64,000 nt of DNA from Archilochus colubris (Eukaryota > Chordata > Aves > Apodiformes > Trochilidae), in assembly GCA_023079485.1 (NCBI GenBank), contig CM041091.1:32882146-32946145 (forward strand), written 5' to 3'. Made by a program: the position numbers and the translations under genes. Shown piece after piece: positions 26,201 to 38,900 of the stretch. Numbering within the stretch: position 1 is the stretch's first letter; each line of letters begins with the position of its first letter. Under the pieces are notes generated by a model. The model ran no database searches and had not been told where the DNA came from. It was given only the letters and a program-made list of their open reading frames with translations.

Positions 26201-26254
26201 GCTGATGGAATTAATGTAATTATGGAGAAACTCAAAGATTATCTCTCACTCTGA
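17155..26254 (+). CDS. BCCIP: BRCA2 and CDKN1A-interacting protein, complete coding region in 7 exons
   Basis: A nuclear protein that binds BRCA2 and p21 (CDKN1A). It works in recombination repair and cell-cycle control, and in large-ribosomal-subunit maturation like yeast Bcp1 (established). Exons are 17155-17283, 20068-20142, 20770-20850, 21687-21779, 22475-22662, 23030-23207 and 26084-26254. The total is 915 bp, or 304 residues; the human beta form has 314. The N-terminus (1-43) is acidic and low-complexity. The Bcp1-type core follows from EVNIEFEA through SDNDYNGIKKLLQQL, GLLLSERFINVPPQIALPM, HRTNKPCGKC, MFANAEEEFFYEKALLKF and DTCLGGRWSFDDVPM. The C-terminus matches the conserved beta-type ending (KDYLSL). 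The start has G at -3 and +4. The gene faces UROS head to head and DHX32 tail to tail. Confidence 0.97.
17284..20067 (+). other. BCCIP: BCCIP intron 1
   Basis: 2.8 kb. The first 250 bp belong to the CpG island; the rest is AT-rich. No exon or transposon recognised. Confidence 0.6.
20068..20142 (+). CDS. BCCIP: BCCIP exon 2
   Basis: 25 codons, residues 44-68: EVNIEFEAHSISDNDYNGIK then KLLQQ. Nearly the same as human. Acceptor ttcatag, donor CAACAG|gtactt. Confidence 0.96.
20770..20850 (+). CDS. BCCIP: BCCIP exon 3
   Basis: 27 codons, residues 69-95: LFLKAPVNIAELTDILIQQN then HIGSIIK. Acceptor ttttccag, donor ATCAAG|gtaaga. Confidence 0.96.
20851..21686 (+). other. BCCIP: BCCIP intron 3
   Basis: 0.84 kb, nothing recognised. 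BCCIP intron 2 (20143-20769) is likewise plain. Confidence 0.55.
21687..21779 (+). CDS. BCCIP: BCCIP exon 4
   Basis: 31 codons, residues 96-126. Begins with an acidic run (ESSDDDEDDDE) coded by a GAT/GAA repeat, then VLGFISCLNLTERK. Acceptor gaacag, donor AGGAAG|gttggt. Confidence 0.95.
21886..22056 (-). mobile_element. CR1 LINE 3'-end fragment, young subfamily
   Basis: Lies in BCCIP intron 4, antisense to the gene. Starts atcatagaatcatagaattg, the reverse complement of the CR1 terminal octamers, and runs 170 bp into the end of the reverse-transcriptase frame. Almost the same base for base as the 3' end of the copy at 43746-44401, so both belong to one recent subfamily. Confidence 0.93.
22475..22662 (+). 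CDS. BCCIP: BCCIP exon 5
   Basis: 188 bp, residues 127-188. Contains GTQCTEQIKELILSHCEK and the strongly conserved KPVGLLLSERFINVPPQIAL. Acceptor ggttctag, donor CTTCA|gtaagt. Confidence 0.96.
23030..23207 (+). CDS. BCCIP: BCCIP exon 6
   Basis: 178 bp, residues 189-248. AHRTNKPCGKCHYYLLISKT, a basic linker (KSRGKRSQQK, a possible nuclear signal), then MFANAEEEFFYE. Acceptor tctttag, donor ATGAG|gtaaca. Confidence 0.96.
23208..26083 (+). other. BCCIP: BCCIP intron 6
   Basis: 2.9 kb without a recognised exon. Human BCCIP has an alternative last exon (alpha form); no match to one could be identified here. Confidence 0.5.
26084..26254 (+). CDS. BCCIP: BCCIP exon 7 (last, stop TGA)
   Basis: 57 codons with stop, residues 249-304. 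KALLKFSYSVQEESDTCLGG, SFDDVPMKPLRTVM, ending KLKDYLSL. Follows a 2.9-kb intron. Acceptor ctgtttag. Confidence 0.96.
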   Translation, partial: KALLKFSYSVQEESDTCLGGRWSFDDVPMKPLRTVMIVPADGINVIMEKLKDYLSL

Positions 26255-26490
26255 ATGGTCCTATAAACACCTTTTATTTTTTTTGTAAAGCAGCCATGCA
26301 GAACTCTGACAATCTTTTCAGGCTGCTCTTAATGGTTTTGTTCTGCTCAAATGCTTCCTCTGTGCACCTAAAAGACAAGTAGGTGGTACAGCCAAAAATA
26401 CCCAGCAAATTAATACATTTAAATACTGTGTCTTACTACAGTCTGCTATCATCATTAAGCAGTCAATAAAAAACCAATATCACAAGGAAA
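26255..26490 (+). terminator. BCCIP: BCCIP 3' UTR and poly(A) signal
   Basis: AATAAA at 26465-26470 is the first canonical signal after the stop, giving a UTR of about 0.23 kb. An ATTAAA near 26606 is a possible distal alternative. Confidence 0.65.
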
Positions 26491-26654
26491 CTTGAAGATC
26501 TACTCCATGTGTTTTTAACCCAACTTAAATTGTCTATCTTTGTTACAAAACAATACATGCAACTCCTTTTGTTTAAGAAAAGTGCTTTTTCTGTGTGTTT
26601 CTTCCATTAAATATATTTGTCAAAATTTTAAAATAACAACATGGGTTAAGATGG

Positions 26655-26718
26655 GGAGGTATATTGCATAGACTGTTTTTATTTATATTTGTTCAATTTG
26701 TGATATTTCACTCTAAAA
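26655..26718 (-). terminator. DHX32: DHX32 3' UTR and poly(A) signal
   Basis: On the minus strand AATAAA lies at 26683-26678, only about 36 bases after the stop codon, predicting a very short 3' UTR unless a later signal is used. Confidence 0.5.
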
Positions 26719-26911
26719 TCACTGAATAACACATCTTTGTTCAGTGTGAGTTTGGGCAAAGTTTTCATTTTCTTTGCTGTCATCATTAGTTTTCTCTTCC
26801 TCCTTTGTGGCTGAAACAGGTGACAAGTGATTCATTATTTCCTGGAGAATATCCTTATTTTCACTAGGAGGAAGATTGCTAAAGTAGTACTGAGGTACCA
26901 GCTCCACGAAT
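26719..26911 (-). CDS. DHX32: DHX32 last exon
   Basis: 193 bp including the stop. [34 protein letters not shown], then a variable acidic tail ending EQRCVIQ. Acceptor ctcaccag. Confidence 0.95.
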
Positions 26912-29900
26912 CTGGTGAGGAAATAAGGCAAAACATTGTTATTTATTTTTTTTTAAATGGAACTAAATCCAGGCTTGTACAAAACACACCAGCAACATGA
27001 TGATGCATACAGCTACAAAGTTGATATTTCAACTCAAAACCAGAACTCTCTGCAAGATCTACTCATAGTTTGTGCTTTCAGTAGACTTGAACATATTATA
27101 TACACACTCTGCACCTCAGGTGATTGTTGTTCAGTTCTCAGTGCTGCAGACTGGGTGAAATAGTGTTGGGTTTTTTCTCTGGATTTGAACATATTTTTAT
27201 TCAATGAAACTATGAAAAAGGCTTTCTTATGAACTTTGAAAAGAGAAAAAAGTACACGTACATAAAACATGTTGAGAAAAAGATCTGCTGGAAAATATCT
27301 TTTCCAGGAACAAAGACATGCCCAGCCAGATTAATCTGTGAGTACACTGCTGTGTTAACTATTCCTTGATTTTATTTTTTTTATTCCTGTGTATTTTATC
27401 TTGTAAGAAACTTCTGCTTTCTGGTGGTTTTTTTTCAGTGAATTATTTAATTACAATTATAGAAGCAGACATTAGATTAATTCAGTACCTGAACAGATCA
27501 GCACCTATTAGGAAATGCAAAAGGCTGACTTAAATGATGTTTTGCATGAAAAGAATATTAAGGGGTGAGATCAAAAGTTTTTCCCTTTTTAATAGTTCTG
27601 AGCTCTAATGGAATTGAGTGCTCTGAATGAAAATGAAGATGCCAAGCAAAGCTACCCACAGTAACAGAACAGTAACAGAACAATACTGGCAACAAGGAAA
27701 TAAAATATAATCCACATAGATTTACTAGTGAATATGAAAAGTGTGAAAAGCAGTAATTTCTTCACTCTTCTGGTGATGCTAACTCCTCTTGCTTGACTAG
27801 ATTGAGTGATTTCTCAATGTTTCTCAACAGATCCAGAAGAAATCTGCTTTTATTATGGAGATAAAGGAAAAGCCTTGTGTCCTGCCCCTGTCTGTGACAT
27901 AAAAGACACTTTAGTGGTAGAGGTATGAGTGAAGAGACAGTTTCACCATTGCTTACTTACAGGTTGGGTGATATCTCAGAGACCACTCTGATGGAATTGT
28001 CTTCTGAAATACTGAACTCGTGGAATAAAACCCACTCAGGGGTCCTTCTGGAGTTACAATATGATGAGAAAGGGTGAAGCTGGGCCACTTGTTTGTGTGT
28101 TAACATTAAGTAGTTACCTGAGCCATCTACATCACGAGCAATCTAAAAAAAAAATGCAGAGAGTTGTTATTTAATTGAATATTCCAGATGCACAGATCAG
28201 TGTTTGCCTGTTCTATTAAAGCCAGGAATTAACCTTGTATTCAGGAACTTTCAACTGGAGAGCCTAAGACTTCATAAATGTCTGCAAGGAAAGCTTGGGA
28301 CTGAGGACTGTGAAATGAGATTTAAAGAAAACATCAATTTGAATGTTTGAAAGGAAACTTTGCAACAAATGAAGGCAGGCTTATACTGTAAGTATCTCAG
28401 CTTGACTTTGAGGGTGGCAGGCCTCTTGAAATAGTGTAGTTTGGAGGGGTCATTCTTATATTTAGGTGGAGCATTGTGATGCAAAGAAAGCCATGTTCTC
28501 AAGTGAGAATAAATTAATCTTTCTGGTTTGTGTTTACAGTTGCAGTTTGATTACCTCCTTTGGTGTTGCTGAAGCAAGCTGTATGTTGTGTATACCTAAA
28601 CGTATTCACCAAATCAGTTCTTTGTTTCCTGGGTGTAATTTCATGAAAACATCTTCACAAGAGCAATAAGGCTCCGAGAGACTTACTGCAAATTAGGGAA
28701 TTTTTTGAGGTGAAAGGAAGAAAGAAAGGTGTGTTTGAGTGAAAGGCAGATTGACAGCTTTCCTCTTGCAGTGAAGTGTGTGAACTGCATGTTGTGAGAG
28801 CTGAACTCCAAAAAAAAGATTGGAATTGGTAGAAGTGTTTGTGTGCTACACTGGGAAAAAAAGGCTTTTATCCTTCCCTATAATCAAAAGACTTCACTAT
28901 TTAACTTGTGTTGCTTGGAAGCATGCTGTGTAAGGTAACATTGCAGTCAGAAGAAACCATAATATTTTTCCTTACGTGCATAAAGTAACCAGATAAGAGA
29001 GATTTCTTGATGCTTAGTGTGTTTTCTGTTGACCCAAAGTCTGGTTCTGAAATGGGAAGTTCAATACGCTTCATAATCTCTACTAATTCAGCCCGGATGA
29101 TTTCTGCCATCCTCAGTGCAGAGCAGCTTAGGAAATAATCACGACACCATTTCTCATTGCTGTAGTCTGTGGAGGGGAAAAAAAAAACCCACAATATTTT
29201 GGCTTAAAGCAGAGTGTTACTGATGGGTGTTGTCCACAGATACTGCTCTGTAAATTCTCTTTGATAGGTGAAAAGCATTTTGGAGTGAGTAGCTGTGTCA
29301 AAGCTGTCCAAAATTCTGCTAAGAAGAACCATAAGGACAACTTAAGCTCTCTGATTTTGCTTGTAAAGTGAGTGGGCAATACTTTATATCCTTACTTACT
29401 ATTCAAAATCCCTTATTTTGTCTGTAAAAAGTGATAGCTTCAGAAAGAATGAGTAGCAATCCTATTTTTGGGCTTTCTGGATTCAGACAGGGATATGGAA
29501 GTGAGAAAGCATTTGTAGTGCTTGTGATGATCCCACACTTGGACCTCTCCAAGCATTTATTGTGTCTGAACTTGAAACAGTCCTGTCCTGCCATACATTT
29601 GTTCTTGGTATGTGCAAATCTGTCACTCTGATGTGTAAGAACTGGACTCAGGCTGAACAAACCTGGGTCAGATGTCTGAACACAGGAAAAGTGCTGTGAA
29701 CAGCTTCTGCCTACTGCTGTTCCCTTAAAGTTTCCTGGTAGTTGGCAGCTCTCAGAAAAACATCAGAACTGTGAAGCTGCTGGAGGAATCACCTGTTCAC
29801 ATCATTTCATAGCTTAAGCTTAGATTATGGCCTTTTACTGGAGAAACCATCTGAGTTTGTACAGTGGCACTTCAAATGCCAACTGCATGAGTGCTTAAAT

Positions 29901-32900
29901 ATCCTTGGTGGATGAGGTATGATTTCCTACCTCACATTCAGTTAGTTAAGAAACTAAAATTATTATTTATAGTGACTACTATCATAGGTTGCTCTTCTCT
30001 GCAAATGGACAATTCCAGAAAGGATCATTCAAGAAGGATTTATAAACTGAATGCCAATAATACTTGGTTGGGTTTTGGGTGGGGTTTTTTTGTTTTGTTT
30101 TTTGGTTTATCTGGCCAGATTGGTTACAAATGGGTACACTTACATTGGGGTGTGGAGTTTGCACTGGCTTCCTTGAAGGCATTGAAGACATTGATAAGAG
30201 TAAAGTGATCTCCTGCAGGGTGTGAGAATTTCCTCCAGCAAGTAAGAGCAATCTCTTCTGTTCCAGGAGGTGGGTGTAAGAAGCAGGTAGGAGCTTAGAG
30301 AAAAATCAAGCCAGGGGTTATTAAGACACAGAGGTGAATGAATGCACAAACAGTAGCTCCACTGGTAGTTTTTGTGGCTTTTTTTCCTTTCTCAGTTCCC
30401 CTTAATCTTCAGTGTTGGAATGCTACTGAAGAACTGGATTTCTTGCTTTTATTTAGCATTTAGTTTATTTAGATGGATGTTCTTGCAATCTCACCTTTAG
30501 TTACTTTCTGCTGTAAACACAAGAGGGTGAGCAGCTTTCTCCTGCACTGGTGACAAAAATGCTTGATAATGGCATGGTCCAATTGAGCCAGAATCCAAGC
30601 ATAGGGTTTCTTTAATATAGAAAGAAACTAGTTCTGTGGATGTAATGCCTTAATTTGCTCCTGTATGTTGAAATTTGTGCCTTCCAGTGTGTTTTACTTC
30701 TGTTTTGGTACTGTACTACATAGTTGTGCCTTTTGAGATGGATGAGCTTTTAAAAAGCTAAACTGTGCCTATGCTCAATCCTTTATATTTTTTTTCTATG
30801 TACTTAAAACTTATATCCCATTTGAGGCCCACTATTAAAAATCAAGCCAGGGTGAGCATTAAACCAAGTTGTTCTGTAAGGAATCTTGGGGGTTCATGTC
30901 TTTGCTTCTTAAGGCTCCTCACCAACTTCTGGGCCTAGGATATTCCCTTTGGGCACACACAGTGATGCTGTGCCAAAACATTCCAGGCAGGGTTAGGCTG
31001 GGGCTGTTGAGCACTAGAGAGCTTTGAAACATTGGTTCTGTGCTAGGGTTGTCCTGGAAAACAAGTAGGACAGTGCTATATGGCTAGGAGACAGCTAAAT
31101 ATTGCTGAAACCATTATCACTAATGAGCACTGAGACCTGGAAGAATCTAAGTTTAGCCCTGTCCTGTGTTATCTGGTGACATTCTGAGAAGTCATTGTCA
31201 TTATTTGCTCTTTGATCTTCTTTAGGAATCAACCTCCTCCTAAAATCTTTGATTTTGTGCCTCTTTGATGTATTACAATTTCAGTAGTGGCTTTCAAGGA
31301 ATTAATAGCTTTTAAGTATCTGGGCTTTATGTGTTGGTTTGAAAGTTCTGCCAAATCAAATGAAATAAATTCTATAGTTAACAACCTCCTAATATAAATG
31401 TTCCTGTTCCAGACTTCACATGCCCAGCATTTGGAGCCAGCTGGTTTATCTTACAGTTCCACATAGGAGTACAGAGATCCACCAGGACAGAAAGGTGTGG
31501 GCACTTAAGGTTAGTTTTATAAAATATTTAAAGTAGAGGAAGAAGATTACAAAGTAATTCTCAGTAGGTCATCATCCCAGTATTGTTTGTAATTAAAAGT
31601 TCCCTTAATTTGCAGTTTCTGTCTGCAACAAAATACAGGAATTTGAGAAAGTTCATTTTGAAGGGGTGTTTTGTGAATGCTTTCTGATAAAAGGTTGGGG
31701 CATCTGAAGCATGGGATTAGAGTGCTAGTTATGAATTCATCACTTGTATTTCATTGCAAGTTTAAAGACTTAAACAGCCAAAGATATTAATTTACTTGGA
31801 ATAAGCAGGTGTGAATATCAGAAGTTTGCATTCAGGTTTCCCTTGTGAACAGACAAAAGAATCTACATGGATTTGGCAGGTGACACAATCATTATTTATG
31901 AAACCTTCTTTTTGAGTACCTGTTACCATGGCTGCAATGGTGAGCATCTCATCAACACACTCAAATTCACACGAAGCCAGAATTGACTTTGACAGTTGTG
32001 GATCCAGGGGAAATTCTGACATAATAATTCCAAATTCAGAAAGGTTTCCATCATTATCCAGGGCTGCCAGATAATCGAGATCTTCCAAAGCCTGCATCAG
32101 GCTTTCAGGAGCTAATAGAAAGGAAAGATAATTCCAATTCTTGAGAAAGGCAATGTCTAAATGAATGCCTGAATTCTCATTATGATACTGTATATTGCAG
32201 ATGTGAAAATGATAGCAGTCAGCTTCTATCATTTGACAACAGGGAAGAAGAAAAAGTAATAATGAGATGAACAAAAGGCTGAGAACGTTCCAGAGGAAGA
32301 AGAAAAGAGGTAAATTATAGGGCTGCAAATAACCTTGTTGATCTTTTTTTCTATCTGAGCAGTTTTTGTCAAAAGTCCAGCCACTGGCTGCTGAATTGTG
32401 CATTGTACTTTCTCACTGCACAAAATTAAATTCAGGTGACAACTTCCTTACAGCCTCCATAGGCTGAAATGAGAACAGGGAGGCAGAAAACCTGAGTGAA
32501 TATAGGAAAATAATTAGGTAGGCTAAGAGAATAATTTGTGGAGAAGAATTAGGGAGTTACCATCCTCTTTCATGGGTGAGGGTGAATGAAATCAGCAACC
32601 CACAAGATCTGAAGATACAGAATGTGGCTTGTACACACAGACACAAATATGCCTTTTCCTCAGTTCTCATTACATCTCATCAGTGATTTCTGATTAGACA
32701 CATCAGTATTAAAATGAGAACCTGAGCAGGAAAAGTTGCTGAAAGTTGGTCCCTTTGGCAAAATAAGGACAGAAGACCTTTACATGCAGTCCTGGTGGCT
32801 ACAGTTCTAGGGTTAGAGAGAGGGAACCTGAGGCCTGAGCAGAAGTTGTTGAGTCCACACTGTCCAACAAGTTGCTAGAGCTTAAAAAACAATGGTGGAA

Positions 32901-35900
32901 ATTCAGGAACTCCTGAAGTGTGAAGGCTCTTTCCTCCCTTTTTAAAGGAATGTTTCTATTCCAGGTCTTAATGATCAATGTCTTCTACAAGTGCTACTTC
33001 ATTTTAATCCTTAACTGCTCTCCTATCACTGCAGCAACTTTAGGCATGTTCTAGTGTAAGGAACTGTTTGATGTTTTCTGGATGACAAGTTAAATTCTAG
33101 TATCAATGAAGGTGGTGACAAAAATTCCACTAGAGCAGAACTTTGCCTGATTCCCAGCTGTGCATGCCATGGGAAATCAATGACATCACTGCCAATTTTT
33201 GAGACTTCTGTGGGCTGCTGTCAGTTTGCATATTAACATAAACAAATAAATCTCTAAATAAACCAGAAACCCACCAAAATGCAACCACAGCTACCCACAC
33301 AGGCAGGGTGTGTGTTTGTTCTTGTATCTTCATCAGTAGATGAGTAGAAATAATTGCTTGTTTGGATCTGTTATGGACAGGACTCCATCTTTGACAAGCT
33401 ACTACTGCATCATGAAAATGAAAAGCAAGGACAATCTGTAAGGAGCTGGTAGGTCACATTTAGCCCTAACATCCCACCTCAGGCACCCTGCCTTCCTGCA
33501 AGAAAACCTTGAGTTTCCCTTTTTTACTTAATTGGCAATGAGCTGTTGGTTTATTGCCATCACTCTGTAATTACCTAGTTCTAATGAAGTACAGGAAATA
33601 GTGGGAAGCAAGCAAACACTTGTTTTCAAGCCTTTTCTGCTACTAATGTCTGAAGGGAAAAACAGTTTAGTAATTCCCCTTGCAGCTTTTACAGAACTAC
33701 TCTACTGTGCAAACCTGCTCTAGGATGTCTGAAGTAACATCTTAGAAGAGTCAATAACAGCAAATAGATACCAGTGACTGAAAATACAAGGGGGATAAAA
33801 TGGTCATTCAGACAGATAGTAATTACTAGGAAATCATGGAAAGCTAATTTCCAGAAAACAAAGTAGTTTGTGCTAAAACTTAGAAAATATATGGTTATAT
33901 GGCAGCCAATTTCAGTCCCTTGATAGCATCAGTAATTTGTATTTTTATGCCCTAGAGTTAGTTGCCTTGAGATTTATCAGCACGAATGACTTGCCTATTT
34001 TGCTCTGAGTGTTACTAAAAAAAAAAACAAACCAAAAAGACTGCTGGAGTTTAATTGTGTCAGAAAGGACAAGATGGTAAAGGCAGATTAAGCAGGTGAA
34101 GAAACAGGAAATAAAAAAACCCAATAGAATAGGGCTCTTGGGTGTGGGTCTGCATTTTAAGGCACAAACTCAATAAAATGCCATTGTAAGGACAGCAGAT
34201 GCTCATTTGAGAGTTCTTTGTAGTATGGTTCCCATTTGAATTAAAAATGATGATAAAACGAAAGCAGTGTAAATGTTTATATACAGAAATCTCTTCTTTA
34301 AAGAACTTAAAGCTGCATTGTCTTAAAATGATTTCTAGCAAGCAAGCCTCATTATTTTTAGGGCTGCTTGCCCTAAAATAATTAATCATTAAATCATTAA
34401 TCTGAGGATTTGAAGGTTATTTAAAATGATATTCTTGTCTCACGTTTTTGTAACTTGACATGAACAGTGTTAATTTTCTAAAGGCCACTGCACCTTTACA
34501 GTATCATGTCCTACATGACTGAAATGGAAATGCTGGCTGTGTGAGAAGTGTAAAGGTGTTATTCTTTTTTCCACAAGAAAGCAAATTATGCAGCAATTTG
34601 CCAAAAATTCTGTAATGAGTGAATATTAGAGATTGAAGTAAAACATAGATTTGATGATTATTAATAGTCCTTTTAATTGCCATGTCATGTTCACCTGGGG
34701 CATCTGCAGGTCCTGCAGGTCTTTTGGCTGTGTAAAATACTTTTTTTTTTAATAGATCTTTTCTTTCCATAGGGACACCTGTTCCAAAGGTAGGGCTGAC
34801 ATGAATGTTGGGTGAAGGGACGTTGTCTTTAAACAGATGATTTGTTACCTGGCAAACCAACAGCTTTTCCAGCTTCTGTTAGGCTCAGCATCATAAAGAA
34901 CTGCCAAAGCAATTGCTGCCAGGAGAATAATCTGGGGAATGGTGTTTTCTGTTACTGTTTTTTAATATTGCTCCTTGGATAGCAAGCTGAAGGTATAGAG
35001 AAATCCAGTGCCAAGTTTTCTTTAAATCATGCAAAGATTTTTCTTCTTCAAGGACAAGTTCTATGTGTAGGCTTTACCTCAATTCTCTTTTTGCCCCTAT
35101 AACTGCTGAGGTAGGATTTTTAATGAGTCTGCCATGCCCTTAGGCCACCAATTCTATATTATTTTGAAATTATAGTAATGGTTGATCATTAAAAATTACT
35201 TCTTCCAAACTGATACTTCATAGCCTTTCTATTCACCCTCCAGCTGCTCCTTCACTCCTCCAAGCTGGCAAGTAGTGGTCTCCACTGTGCTTTTCTGCCA
35301 GCAGCAGGGACAGCCAGGACAAGAACTGATCTGCATTTTGCTACCATAAACATTCCAAGTTACAGCCACACAGCACAGGTAGCACTGACTGTTCAGTGAA
35401 GTCCATTTTCTATCTGCTTTGTATCACCCTCAAATCACGCCCAAGACTGTGCCACATGTAGTATAACCACAAAGAGTATAATTTACAGGTTATTACATAA
35501 TGGCTTAAAAATCTTTTAATCACTTGGGTTTCATTACTCTCCAGTAAATGATATTAGAGTGGTCCAGCTTTTAACAGGACTTTTAACATCTGCTCTGTGT
35601 TCTCCACTTCTCTTGCAGGGAATGGACTGTGAAGTACTTTAATTTCTTGCTGTGAATTTCAGTGTACTTTTTGGTCTGTTTGGACAGGACAAAGACAAGG
35701 ACTGATCTGCATTTTGCTACCATAAACATTCCAAGTTACAGCCACACAGCACAGGTAGCACTGACTGTTCAGTGAAATCCATTTTCTATCTGCTTTGTAT
35801 CACCCTCAAATCATGCCCAAGACTGTGCCACATGTAGTATAACCACAAAGAGTATAATTTACAGGTTATTACATAATGGCTTAAAATCTTTTAATCACTT

Positions 35901-38900
35901 GGGTTTCATTACTCTCCAGTAAATGATATCAGAGTGGTCCAGCTTTTAACAGGTTCCCCCTTTTCTTTGGGCTGCCCTGTGTGATCCCAGCTCCTTATTC
36001 CAAGTCATTGCCTGCATGCAGTGAGGTATCTGCTCAGGGACTGGGCTGTACTAATGCCCTGACACCCATTCTTGATGTCTCTTGTCCCATGGATAGGGAA
36101 TGCTGCCAAGGGGCAGGTTCTCCCATCCATACTTTGCCTCCTGTGTTTGTTTGCTCTCTGGTCCTTTCCTCCTCTGAGTCCCTTTATGCTGCTCCACTCA
36201 TTTATGCAGTGCAGTCTGTGGCCATGTCTACGCCATCAGAAAGTTTTTCCTTAGACAAACAATACTATTTAACCAAGGAAATTCAGAAATTAAAACATCC
36301 CAGAACCAACAAGTGAATTAATTTATCTGCCTTGAAGTGATCTCTCTTGAGTAGGCTGTACACGACCCATTGAGTTCCTGTCTCTAAGAGTCTGTTTATA
36401 ATTTAAAAATATGCAAACAAATTTTGTTTCTGAAACTATTTGGAATAATATGCACTTGTGCTACTCTTGTTATTATGGATATTCTAGAATTGTTCTCTCA
36501 GAAGGGTTATAATAGCATAGCTCCCAAAGTCAGGGTAGCCGTGACCAACAACAAATATTTCATATGAAAATTGCTTATGGTAATTCTGCATGAATCAGCA
36601 AACTGCTCTCACCTGGATTTCTTACAGAAATTTTACATGCCTTCATCTCTTTATTGATTTACATAGTGTAAATAAGGATTTTCCAGTGATTTACAAATAA
36701 TGCCTGATGTTGCTGCAGTCTGTGGGAAAGGAGTTCTCTTGTCCCATGATGTAACACAGTAAAGTAAAGTAAAGTAAAGTAAGTAAAGTAAAGTAAAGTA
36801 AAGTAAAGTAAAGTAGAGATCTGGCTGATAACTGGCAGAAACCTGAAGACATCCCCATTATCTGGCACAGGAATCCAAATAATGCACTCCAGCCCTGCAG
36901 TGCCAAATACATTTTCATATGGCTGCTGAATTCTGAAAAGGGCAACAAGTCTGCTGCACTTGCTCAGCTTGATTATAGCCTGAATTAAATGCAGCAGCTC
37001 TAAGCCTGACATTGTTGCTTTTATAATGCAGTAATGAGGCAGAGTTAATCCAGGCTTTTTAGTTTTCCTCAAAGAACAGCAGAAAAAAACCCCCCAAAAC
37101 CAACTTGTGCACATTGCTGCTGAGCAGAAATTAAATGTTTTACTGGTGTGATTTTTGCTTCCTTGCTTATTTGCTCTGTGTTCTCCACTTGTAGGGAATG
37201 GACTGTGAAGTACTTTGATTTCTTGCTGTGGATTTCAGTGTACTTTTTGGTCTGTTTCTTCACCAGTTCATGTCACACTGTCATCTCAGTGAAAATGGGA
37301 TTCAGTTTTGGAGAAATTCACCTTGGGTTAAAAAAAGCCCCAAGCTTCTTTCTGTTTAATTGCAAGGAAAACTTGCAACTATTGCATCAGGAGGTGTTCC
37401 AGTAGGTAAGGGGTGAAAGTAGTGGCATTATTATAAGTATTGTGAATAACAGGGCAAAATTAATCTTTAAAAACTGCAAAAATAATTACACAACTCTAGA
37501 AAATTACCATAAATTATCATTACCTGGCCTGCTAATGAAGTCACAGTGTCCTAAGCCAGCTATATCCATCCTCTTCAGGAAGAGAACCACACTTGTTAGC
37601 TTTGATTCCTGTATTTTGGCTGGAAAATAGGGTTTCATTTCTTTGTATGTAAATTCTTCAGGATACAAGCAGAAGAGTTTTCCTGGAAGAGATTTTAGGA
37701 AAATTACCTTTTTCTTTTTATTTTTTCCTTTTTTTTTTTTTTCTTCTTTTTTAAAATATTTTATATTTATTTATATTTTATTGCCACATTTATATTTTAT
37801 TGCCACATTGATTCTATCAACAATTTGAGCTAATGGAGTTAAATTTTGAGCTAATAATTCTACCTGATGAAGACATGCCCAGAATTTGTTTATGCATCTC
37901 TGCTTGACTTTTGCTGATAGGCTGCGTTATAACAGAGTCTGCTCTGATTCTAGGATTGTACACCTTTAAATGAAAGAGATATTAAGCATCAGATAAGTAA
38001 ATGAAGACTGCAGATATATTAATGGTCTGTTCTGAAGTTTATCTAGGTCATTTTACAGAAAGTGTAGCAACAGTTGGGTTTCTTTTTATACTACGTTATT
38101 TCACCAGCCTGGAAATGAGAGCTCTCAGCACTGTGATAAATTGAAAGAACTTTGTAAGCATCCTGTAAGATAAATGTCTTTTTCTGAAGAAATTCACCTT
38201 ACTAGAGCACAAAATGTAGATCTAGAGTATCATCAAGAAAAACATGAAAAAATATTATTTATTTCTTCCAGTGACAGAATCCCAATATTGTCTGATAACA
38301 TGTTGCTCCCTAACTCCAAATTTTTGTCTTAATACTGAAATCTCTCAATTTAGTACAGGAGACAAGGGCTGTATCAAAGATTTACTGTGTCCCATTTGAT
38401 TCTTTTTCTTAATTGTATTTCATTTTGATTAAACAGAAGAGCCAATTCACTCACTGTTCTGTCCACAGGGTGATGTCCAAAAGCTCCTGTAATATACAGC
38501 AAGGCATATAAAACCTGGACAAGATAATTTTCTAGTCATTTCATCTGAATCAACTTTTTCTAGTTTAGAGCAGGCTTTAATAAAAAAAGATAAAATATAC
38601 TTTGGTGCAGGGGACAGATTTCTTTTCCTCCAGGGAAATTTAGGATTTATCCCAACTCCAAGACTTAAGGATTTTGTTCTGCACACAACTTTGGCTACGT
38701 TCAACTTTCAGCCATGTAGACTGAATGAATATGAACTCCTGAGGGATGAATATCAGAGGCCTAAACTGCAGCCATTAGAACAGAATTATTAGAGTTAAAA
38801 TTGTGGGACTGAGAGCAGTGATTTGGTTTGCTTCCATATTTCTGATGGACAGAAAGCACTGGATTTTATTTTGGGCTTCAACTCACCATGGAGGTGAAAT

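Larger units (their letters stand above)
32112..37523 (-). other. DHX32: Largest DHX32 internal intron
   Basis: 5.4 kb. Carries the 35.3-35.95 kb direct duplication, the related block at 37.17 kb and the (AAAGT)n array. No exon recognised. Confidence 0.6.

Noticed and set aside
31792..32403. 203-codon minus-strand frame taken as a whole gene
   Set aside because: Only 31920-32111 matches DHX32; the rest is intron on each side, with clear splice sites.
36659..37114. 151-codon minus-strand frame
   Set aside because: Held open by the (AAAGT)n microsatellite (LLYFTLLYF repeats); no resemblance to DHX32 or another family.
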